This document shows, piece by piece, positions 41,801-53,800 of a stretch of DNA of 64,000 nucleotides. Source of the stretch: Metopolophium dirhodum (Eukaryota; Arthropoda; Insecta; Hemiptera; Aphididae); the NCBI RefSeq assembly GCF_019925205.1, contig NC_083567.1, forward strand, positions 12,090,001 to 12,154,000, given 5' to 3'. Below the pieces are notes generated by a model. That model was given only the letters and a program-made list of their open reading frames with translations. It was not told the origin of the DNA and did no database searches. Position 1 is the first letter of the stretch, and the number at the start of each line of letters is the position of its first letter. The position numbers and the translations under genes are program-made.

Positions 41801-44800
41801 AATTTTTCTTCTTGAATACACCAATCAGATTCACTTTCCCACCAACTTAAGTTGAAAATCGAAGCAGTATTTCTACTAAACTTGTCGTGTACACAGACAC
41901 AAAAAAATTTAAAAAAACACGCATCATAATAAAATTGCTCTAATCAGGATCTAAAATAAATACATTATTTTCATATGTTTTGAATATATAGTATATTTTT
42001 AACCAAAGCATAAAACTTAAAACAACTTAATAAGCTTTAATAACAACAAAAGTAATAATAGTACTATCTGCTTAAAATTGTAATATATTAATAATTATAA
42101 ATGAAAGATCATAAAAAAAAAATGTATTTTCATTTCATCATACCATTGAAGTAACTTTATACAACATTTAATAAGTTGAATCTTAAATATAAAAAAAAGC
42201 GTTAAAAAACATTTGAATTTTTAAACAGTATTTAAACTTAAACGTTGCATTATTCTGTATGAACAATTTCTATTGTATATATATAAATATGTAGAACTAT
42301 TAAATTATTATGCGATATTGCATTGCAATAAAAGAGCACTCATGAGTTAAATATTTTAACACCAGAGTATATTAAATAATAAATAAAAATATATAATAAG
42401 ACTTGGAGTACTAAACCTATTATCAAAAAATCGTATATATAAGTAATAGGTATTTTTAAGTGAAATTATATTTTTGAAACATAAAATAAAATGTTTAAAA
42501 TGCATGTAGGCACTATATTATAGTATACCTATTATATTTATTATATAATGATGTCCGGCAATCGTCTAAAATAATATAATAAGAAAAGTGTTAAAAATGG
42601 GTTGTTTGCTCACACTAACATCTTAATGTGCACGTTAATATTTCATGTAAATGGACCGTGTGACGTTTGATAAATTCAGCTAATTAATACTGTGATATTA
42701 TATTATATACACAGTTGTTCTAACACTTATTTTTGGGACCAAACATTTTTATACTTAAAATTAACTGGTGAAGGTACTACATAGGTACGTCATACATGTA
42801 GTAGCATGATACTGTTCATTTTAATTAATTATATTAAGTAAATTAAAACCCCTAATAAATAAACAAAGTAAACTAGAGAATTAAACCAATTCCGTAGACA
42901 AGGAAAATCTAAATTACACATTGAAATCACAAATGTATATAAACTGGACGCATAAATAGTTAATACAATCATTTCTTGTTTAACTTATGAAACATATACA
43001 ATATACATTATACCTAATAATTAATATAGATACTAAAATAGTTCAAAAAAATTTAAAAAAATATAACTTTTATCTGTTTTAAGCAAGGCTGTAACGAGTT
43101 AATAAGTTAAAGTTAAGTTAAAAAGTTAATTTTATTTTAACTTTTTAACTTAAATATTTCCTTTTGGCTTTTCATTAACTTAACTGTTAACTAACTAAAT
43201 TTCTTTCTTAATTAACGTGAAATTAACGAGTTAATTTTTCATTTTAAGAAGTAAGTTAAGTTAATTTATTTTGTTTTTAATTTTATAATATTTCACTATT
43301 TCAGTCTATTTTGTTTTCATGTCAAAAAATATGTATCGTAAATTGTTTAAAGTTAAAAATGTATATCATTCGAATCTAACTTATATGGAAATACTGTATA
43401 AAGTATTAACACTATATCCTATAATTTAGTTTTGGGTTGGAAAAAAATTAAGCACGCTACTAGCGTTGTATAAACAAATTAACTTTTTTTAACTTAATAA
43501 AAAGTTAACAAAAAGTGCATATTAACTTAACTTAACTGAGTTAAAAAAAATCATTAACTAGCCCAGTCTTTGTTTTAAGAACAATTCGATGCATTAAAAA
43601 CCTTTTCTACATTTATTAAATTTTACGTCAGACTTTTACGTTCACTTCACTTTTAGATTTCAGTTGTATGTCCATAAAATACATACAAGCACTGAAATTG
43701 TAAATATATAAATCATTTTAACATGATACATAATATTATATTATACATAGTAATTATAAATAAAATTCAAATAAAAATATTTTTTTTAATAAAATAGTAC
43801 AAACCATTAAAAATGTATTATAGTACGAGCACGATGCTGATTTATGAGTAGATCATTTCGGGAATTAAAAATTAGAGTGTAGATACAAGTGTTAAAAAAT
43901 CATTGTGAATCGTTCAGTCTGTAATAGAATATATGTGGAGGGAAAGAGGCGTACACAAATCGAAAGTTTGAAATCAAACGCGTATCGGATCATATGGAGG
44001 TAATATAGCAACCACCGGTGAATATGGGCAAGGAGAAATGAGTCAGGTTAAAACTTCTCCCCCCCCCTACCATAACCGAAAACGTTTCTAATGTAAGTAA
44101 AAACCCCGAAAGGCCTAAATTAGACATAACACGCCACCGGCCTGCATCTGGATTGTTGCAAACAGCACGTAATCGGTGGTTGGTGATGTAGGATGGCGGA
44201 GGGCCGGGAACTGTGTGACCCAGATAACATTTATTTCCAGATGATACGCGAGGAGCAGACGGAAACGCTACGCGTCCCGGGTATATGAAACCAGTTAAGC
44301 CTGTTTTCGAAATTAAAAATCAGCGGGCAAAATCCAAATGGCATTCGTAGGGTACGACAACCAAACAGTCATTCTGTACGTGAACGCGAACGCGTGCGGT
44401 GTTATTACTTTGTTCTAGTCGACAAAATATAAATCGTAAGGACATATAATACATACCTAGCTAATTGGTAAACGATATAGACATTTATTATAAATAAAAC
44501 AAAGGTGTGTTAGTGATAGTAAATAGCAACGATGATTATGCGTATAGTGATAACGATCACAGTGGTGTGTCTCGCGATTTCGAGTTTATCTACGGCGACG
44601 GCGGAAGCGGAAGCTAGTCTACAACAGTCAGCGGAGGTACCGGAAACGAACGTACAGCAGCAAAACGTCGTCTCGGACGACGAAGGGATTAAAATCAACG
44701 TGTCTGCCATTGCCGCCAGGTTCATCAAAGATTACGTGACTCCAACATTATGCTCATACTCACCAGGATTTTGTGCCAAGCACCAACTAGGTAAGTCTGA

Positions 44801-47800
44801 ACTATAATATGAATATTGTATTATTTTGCCTGATTGACAACAAAATACAATTTTCCCATAATTTTCCAAAATCAAATTAATCTGATAATAATGCGTTACT
44901 TTAAGTTGGCTCCCAAGCCTTGATAACCCGTTAGTATCGTTATCTACTCTGGATATTTCAGAAAGTCGTCTACAAAACATGTTATTACAGTATAACCTCA
45001 TAATATTATCACACTTGTTTTTTTTGTTAACTCAAAAAATTAGAAATTTAAAATTTGAGTAATCAATTTAACTAATAATTATTTATTAATTATAAGGTTA
45101 TGAGATATGACATGATTTAACAAATGCAATTTTTGCATGTAAAATTATATGTCAAACAAAATATGATTTATAGAGTTGATTCAATAAAAATCACATTTGA
45201 ATAACTGATGTCATCAAAATTTGAATTTAAATCGATCTTAAGAAATGAAGGTAGATAAGTGATTACGCAAAAACTTCCTTTGTAAATATTTGTAAAAAAC
45301 GTATGAAAAATCTTGTGTAAAATTGACAAGCTTTATGAATTCTTAACTACAAAATAATTTTTAAATTTTTATGATTTTGACGAATTTTGTCAAAATTTGA
45401 AATTCAAACGCAATTAAAAAAAAAATGTGATTATTTATATATTTTCGATATTTTTTAATTTCGGTAAGAACAATTTATGATGAACTTCGTATTACGTCAT
45501 CAGGCTTTTTATTCAAAAGAGCACAAAATAAGCAAATTTGAAATTTATATATTATATAAATCATATTTTGAAAATTATATTATGTCTAGAAGACACTAAT
45601 ATATATATTTATACCTATATGAATATATTAATTGATAGCAATTCCATGTCTACAGTTATTCATTTTTGAATTACGACAACAATCGATTCTCTTAAAAACT
45701 TGCTGTATATTTCTTAGCCCTAGTTATAACTTATAATAATAACATTTAAAATTCGTTTTGAATTTAGCATAAAGATATGCCAATACAAAATACACTTAAT
45801 TGATAAGGAACAAAAATCAGTTCAATATATAAACGTTTATCCAATATGACATTGTATTATGTTCAAGTTAATTTTGAATAAACAGATATCCAAATTATAC
45901 ATGACGTACACAATAACCCAGAAAATTGTTATCGATATTATCAACTATCAAATAATACGAATTCAATAAAAAAAAAGTGCGGTTATAGATTAAGTTATAA
46001 TTTTTTTTGATTGGTAAATAATCATAAAACTAAATGCAATTTGACACTGTTCTTGGTCAGTTAAAACCGATAAAATTAAATTTTTTTAATGGTTGATATA
46101 AAGATATTTAAATTATTAATGTTTGATACTAAAAGCTAAAAGGTTAGGTTAGGCCAAAACCTGTCTTCCACAGTTGTTATGGTAATTTATGTTTTGGATA
46201 GACTATACTTGTTTTCCTAGTTTACAGAATAGCAATATCTTAATAACAGGTAACTTATATAGGTCTCGAAAAGTATGAAGCTCTACTTAAAAATATCATA
46301 TTATGCTCGCAGTAAACATAAATTTAAATTTAAAACAAATAATATGTTCAGTAAAAAAAAATATGAATATTATACTTTTTAAAAAAAATAATTATTTGAT
46401 TTCAAAGTAAATATGGGAGAAATTAACTACATACATTTTATAAAAACTCTCATTATCTATATTTTAAGCAAAAATTAAATCATATCACATCATATCATAG
46501 TCATGATATAATTAAAAACAAATTTTCCAATTTCGAAGATGCAATAATCAGCATTAATTTGGAATATAAACATGTTACATTGATTATTGATACATTTAGA
46601 TGCAATCACAATTGTATTATATAAATAACATTTTAAAAACCAAAGATAAAAATAATAAATATCCATTCTTCATGAATTATATAATAACTATTATTCGTTG
46701 AATTTATACATAGATCAATAATATATATTGGTAATAAAGTAGTACCTGAGTAGACTTTCATGAAAAAAATAACACTATAAGATCCCCATTAAATATACTT
46801 ACCAATAACTCCAACACCCTTAATTAATCCAAAATTATTTTTAATTTTCGAAAATAACATTATGTTATATGTTTTATAAAATCTAGGCATTTTGCAGCCT
46901 CACTAGGTACTAATAACAAATATATAATGATTTTCCAACTACTATGAATTGTAGAAAATATTACTTAAAAATGGATAGCGTTGGTATATCTAATTTAGCT
47001 ATTTGTGGTGTAGAGGTTATCAGTATCTTAATAAAATGATATAATTTTTAGTAGATTTTAAAAAAGATAAAAGTAGGTACACCTGTTTTAAAAATAATAA
47101 TTATAGATTTAGTGGTAGGTACTAGGAACATATTATTTACTATGTGTATTTATAACGGAAGTTAAAACTGCTTAAAGTAATTACATTTATAGCATTATAT
47201 ATAAAACAATATGTATATTGTATAAATTGTTTGCATTATTAACACAGATATGCCATAAATATTTTTGAACATTTGTGTATACAATAGGAAATGTATAAGT
47301 ATTATTCCACTTCTCAGCTTTAATTACTGTAATTATTACATTCATTTATACGTTTTAACAAAGATATACTTTGATGACTGAATCGCTTAGTTACTAAGAG
47401 TATGTAATTAAAATGGAAATAATTATTCATGACGGACATAATGTTTGATTGGATTCTTTAATTACTTATAACAAAATACATCTTGACTAGAATAAGGTTC
47501 TAAAAATACGAATTTTCACAAAAATGTATTCATTTATATAATTTACAAACATTTTCATTTACAACGGTCATAAAAACGGTCATATTTTCAAATTTGATAA
47601 CATAATATATAGTAATAATCTACAAATTTATAAAATTGTGAAATGATCTCCATCTATAAATATAGATAACTAACTTCAATAAAATAAAAATAATTTATTT
47701 TATTTTATAAAACAGCACAATAATATTGCTTTTAATTGATCTTAAGTAATACGTATATTCACACACGTCTTACAAACATACAAAATAGCATATTTTCGCA

Positions 47801-50800
47801 CAACAAAACCAATTCTGTTTTGTTACCTTATATAAGAAAGTGTATTTACCTATCATCAACCTTAATGGTAAAAATATTATCAAGGACACCTTGTAGGCTT
47901 TTATAAGTAATAGGTACAATAGGTACATAATAGTACACAACATTAGTGCATTCAAATTTTGATTTAAAACCACACAAAATTACCGATATATTGGCATAAA
48001 AAAATCGAAAAAATACCACCTCCCCACTCCATCTATCACCATACCCAAGCTAAACAGTGGGGACGGCATTAACTGAGTATAATATATTGTTTTCAATTTC
48101 AGAGAGCAGAGATATCAAAAGCTATTTGGCCACTGCCGGAACATTATTCGCGGGAGTGTTGGGCGTTATGATGACTAAAATCACAGTTCTGATTGTTCTA
48201 TCGGTGCTCTCCACAGTCATCGGAAAATTGCTGCTACTCTACGCATTCTTCAAGACCGTCCACACCATACCACACCACGACCATCACAGCTACAAGTCAG
48301 CCCACCACAACGCACAGCCGTTCGTCAAGTATACCAAGGACAAGTACTACATCAAGCACTCACCGTCAATTCTTAGTCACGATGTGGTCGCCGACTCACC
48401 TCTTGATTACGAGGCCTCCCCTTACCATGCTCATTCACCATACGCCCTGGAATCTACTGTCCATGACCATAAGTTAAAAGGAGTGTCTTACTACAAACGA
48501 TAACGCACCACCACTACGCTCCGTCCTTGGTCAGTTGTATAGCCATCCAATCAACTTCATAGGCAAAGACACGACTTATTTTATAATTTCTACACGGTTT
48601 TACGATATATTTTTGTAATAATGCGCCAGCTCCCGTCGCCTTGTCCGGTCGAAGATGATCGAGGACGGAATCACAAATGATGATCCCCATTAATACCCTT
48701 AATAATCAGCTTGCTTGTCATCGATCATTGGATCTAAGACTTGAAAAGCGTACCTATGCGTCGACAAAACGCCAGCGTTCTTTACAAGTTCTTCTTAATT
48801 TATTTTTAATTTGTTATACCGCAAAATGCTGTATATATTATTACTGTATTATTATATTTAAATCGTCGTCAAAACAATGCAATTATTTATTCTTTGTTTT
48901 AGCGTCATATCGATAATTTATTACTCAATATTATTATTATTTATTTATTTAATTGTATGATTGCTATTGATTTCTGAAAATTACAATAATCAGAATGAAA
49001 TGTATTCATAATGTTTACACAAAACTAGTCTTTATATAATATACAGTCATATTACCTATTTATTATTTATTATTTATTATTTTATACATAATTATTTTTA
49101 ATAATTAACAATAAATATACCTAATATAATATTGTATAGTTATATTGATGAAAAATTAAATAATGGTTATCAATTCATACAATTTAACTCAAGTCCTTGT
49201 TATATGTGTTTTTATTATTACCGTTCTACAAAAAATATATATGTATATTGTATACATTATGATTATAATTGTACATATTGTATATACATTTAAAAAAATC
49301 CAATCTGGATGATAAGTGGCAAATGGTAATATAATACAAATTTTGGTCAGGTAAATAATAATATGCGATATCCACGAAATTTGATCCGACGTCAAAATAT
49401 CCTGCACTAAAAATATCCAGCCTAAAAATGTCCGGTTAAATAAAATGAAAAGGTAACAATATTTTACAAAAATGTCTAACAAAAAAATAGTTAACTAAAA
49501 CTTATACACGATACAAACTTAATAAACGAATCTAATCAGCTATCATAACAATTTATCTAATATCAATTATTATTGTGACAGAGATAGTTCGTAATATGAA
49601 AAACTGGTTGTTTTCCGGTTTTACATTTTACTTATAGCCTATACTCTATACTCTATAGTATACAGGGTTGAATAACACTTGTGTATTATTTTATATTTTA
49701 TTTGTTTACTATAGTAAACAAATATGTATAATATATATAACACTTATAAAGCCAAATGGCATAAATATATACTGATACATAAAGGTAATCTTTATGGTAT
49801 CCATAACAAATACAATATAGAGACAAAAGTCTATAAAATCTGTAATCATAAAAGTTCTCTCTTTCAATGCGCACAACCACAATTTTCAAGTGAACCAACA
49901 AAATTGGATATTAATAATTAATTTTCATCAAAATATCAAAACATTTTTGTATGCGTTACTTTTAAATATTAGTAGTTTAATTATTTTTTCTTTTAACTGG
50001 ACATTTTTATCATTTTTATTAATAAGTAAATAAATATATAAGTTAATTAATTTTAAATTTTGAGCGGAGCGACTTTTTGCGGGAAACTTCTGTACCACTA
50101 AACTTCACTTATCAAAAACATAAATACTTATAGCTCAAAAATACTCATCCAAAATTCAGTTTTATACATCAAAGTAATAAAAAAATATTCTCCTTTGGAA
50201 TGAAGAATAAAAAATTCATATTTTCATATAAAAAAAGGTGGGTAAGTGGATGTCGCTCTAAATAGTAGGTTACAAGTGGGTCACTGTAATGGATGGTGTT
50301 AAATTTGAATTCAATGATATAATATCATTGTATAAGAAAAACGATTTTGATCGAAAACGGTCAGTCAGCCTATGATTATTACCAAGTATATTTTGATGAT
50401 ATTATTGTGGATAAAGTAATTTATATATAACCTATTTACGTGGAGCCTTGTTTTAAATTTTCAATCCTTAGCTATAAAAGTTAAACATTTTATACATTTT
50501 TAACTACAAAATAGTTATTAAATTTTAAATTTGATAAATTTTGTCAACATTTAAACTTTAAATGCTTATAAAAATAAATTGTGCATATATATTTTTAAAA
50601 TTTTTCAACTGCTATTGTAACAATATATTAGGAGCCTCGCATTAAATTTTTACGCATTTTTACCCAACAAATAAACTTTTATTGATATTTATAGAAAAAA
50701 AAACTAAAAAAATTGAAAACTGACAATGTCCGTAAACAGCTCTGAAAGAGTCAAATTATTTTCAAAATTGTATAGTGTATAGAAAATGCTAATATAAACA

Positions 50801-53800
50801 TTAAGTGAAATTTTCAAGTATCTACAGTCATACGTTTTTTAATTACAACAAAATAAGAAAACCGTTACATGAAAAATCAAGTGAATATCAAATGTTGTAA
50901 AAATATGAATTTCAAACGCTCATAAAAATTTAATTTGACTTTCTTGTAGACATTTTTTTTTTTGATTAAGGTAGACAAAATTATTGATAATATTGTATTA
51001 CATTTTCAAATTCAAATCTTAGAGTTAAAAAGACAAAATTTTATGAATTCTCAACTCAAAATAATTTGTTAATTTTCGTGATTTTCCCGTATTTTGTCAA
51101 GATTTGAACTTTAAATACTTATAAATAAAAACTGTGATTATTAATATTTTTCAAATGTCATTGTAACAATATAGTAGGAGCCTTGTATTAAATTTTCAAG
51201 CTTTTTTAACAAACAAATAAAGTTTTATTGACATCCATAGAAAAAAATACTAATAAAATTGGAAACTGAAAATGTTCCTAAACAGTTCAAAACAAATTAA
51301 AATATTTTTTAAATTTTATCATGTATAGAAATTGCAAATATAAACAACCAGTGAAAATTTCATGTATATACGTTAATTTGTTTTAGAGTTACACCAAAAA
51401 CCAAAATCGATTGTCTCGAAACTTTTGTTTAAAAATTCCGGTTTTTTCTTAATTTTTCTTTTGTTTTTCACGGCGCTTTTGAAAACTACTGGGAAATTTT
51501 TTCTTTTGAACCCCCTAAAGTACCAACTAGATTCACTTTCCTATCAGAAAAGATACTGTTGAAAAAAATCCAAGCACTTTTACTGTCCTAAAAGGTGATG
51601 ACAGACACAAAAAAAAATAAAAAAATTAAAACACACATCATTGTAAAATCAATACATTCATCGTTCCACTCAGAATCTAAAAGATAAACAATTAAAAAAA
51701 ATAACGATGAAAAATATTAGGTAGGTACCTAATAAATATACTTGTTTAGTTAACTGTTGTTTTTTAATGACTAAATTATGCAAAAAAATAAATATTTTCA
51801 AACATTTTAATAGTTTTTTTTTTTAAATAATGAGTGTTTTACATTAAATGTGTATGGATACTTATAAGTAAAGGTAGGTATTACGGTTATTTATTTATTT
51901 ATGCATATGACAATAACCGTTATTGCATTCACTTGACACCTCGCTTGACACGTACACGAGACGACGGCGATGCGCTTACAGTGTCGGTTACGGTTTACTC
52001 GTCCGTAACACTAAAAACAACTAAATGACTAATTGTAGATCCGTCATAATATACGCGGACTGTAGCGCCGATCTCACCTATCGAATGGAAAAATGCCCCA
52101 GATAATTTTTATTGAGTGGGTGTACCGCGTTGGTGAGACATTGGAATTGAGCATTTTTGATTTCTATAACGTCTAAACGTTCTTAAGTGTTTAACTCAAT
52201 ATGTATATATTTTTATAATACATGGCAACATATTTTTGGGAAGGTTAAGTACTTGTAGTCTGTAGAAATTCTTTCACCCCGGTGATTTAAAAATAGATTG
52301 GCGCCACTATACACAGATAATATGCATATTAGGCAGTACCTATTTCAAATTTTAATAAATGTATCCGGTATTTGTTTATTACCGATATCTGCGGTATTAC
52401 CTGTTATACGGTATTTACCGAAAATACAGTAGGTACCTCGGTAATTATCGAAAATACCATACCCCAGCAAATTTATTAGTGTTTCTAAGTTTCTAACCTA
52501 GGATAGGGCTATTATAATTTATAATATGTCATCGCGATTATATAAAAATAATAAATAATAAAAGTAGATATACGATTTACGGTATTTTCGGTAACAACGG
52601 TAATTACCGATTCACTGTATACCGGTATACCGAAAATAACGTCAGCCCTAGTTAGAGGTGCTCCGCACAAGACACGATAAATATTGAATGTAACCACGTT
52701 TCATGAATCACATACACATAGTCGCATTGATATTATATTAAACGTTTTTATCGCTTTATTGACATAGCATTGTGATCTCCTCGATCATATTATTTTAAAG
52801 AGTAATCACTCTATTTAAACTAAGAATTAACTTGTATTCAGTATTGCGCTGACTGTTGAGTGTAATGGAAGGTAAACACATTTTTACTATATTTAGTATT
52901 CATGTTGCTATTTCCTAGCATTCTAAAATATTTGTATTGTGTGATCTCTAATCTCTATAATATTATGTCCTGAACTTTTAAGTGTTATTAAAATAACTTA
53001 TATTGTTAAATCTTTAACATTATTTTGTTGAATGTTTCAATTATAAATGTAGTCAATTTTAAAAAGAATATAATATACGAGTAAAATTAATAAAAACTAA
53101 AAAAAGAAAGTATATTTCATCATCCAAATATTTAGTTTAATTAAGTTTAGTACCTGTTAAATTCTTTCAAAAGTTATATATTTTATTACTTTTATAGTTT
53201 TATCTTCAAACGTGATAATTAAAAAAAACATCCTACAAGTAAAACATACCCTATAATTGGTAGGGATTTAGCTCTATTCTACAATTTCTAGTTTGAATTG
53301 AAATATAAATAATTGAAATAGGTAACGTAAAAATTAACTCAAACTCAAAATTAAATAATTACCTATCTGTATAATGTATACATATGCATGCTAGGTGATA
53401 ACAAAATAATTAATTAATCCATTAAAACCACTTACCTTCATTTGACACATCAATTCGTCTAAACTGTTTATCTACTTCCAACAAATATTTAAATTCATCA
53501 TTGATAGACTCTTCAGCACACTCTTCATCTTTGATATTAATACCCTCTAATGGACCAAATTGAGTATGTTTTTGAACTGTTTTTCTTGCAAATACTCCAA
53601 ACTCTTTAACAAGGAATATTTATAATTATATAATTAAATCAACACATCATTCTTTAACAAACTCACTATTATTTACAATTTCTTGAGTTTTAATTTTCAT
53701 GATTCTTAAATGTGTAGCAGGTAATGACGCTCTAGCTCTCGTTTGTACAGCTAGGTCGATGATACTACTCACTTGGTGTATTGGACAGTTTGATTCATTT

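Larger units (their letters stand above)
22275..44440 (-). other. PRDM10 intron 6, part 3' of the nested gene
   Basis: Most of the 31-kb intron that splits the PR domain. Apart from mobile-element remnants listed separately it is AT-rich with no gene that I can support. The open frames here are short and lack protein features. Confidence 0.5.
48504..53435 (-). other. PRDM10 intron 6, 5' part
   Basis: Between the nested gene and exon 6. It holds the probable 3' untranslated part of the nested gene, the long dispersed repeat and a region of GGTA/TACC palindromes. No other gene is supported. Confidence 0.5.

Noticed and set aside
44510..45001. Two minus-strand frames across the nested gene start
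   Set aside because: They are antisense to exon 1 of the nested gene, which has a signal peptide and a strong donor.
48193..48477. 94-codon plus-strand frame in exon 2 of the nested gene
   Set aside because: Ser/Thr/His low-complexity shadow in another frame.
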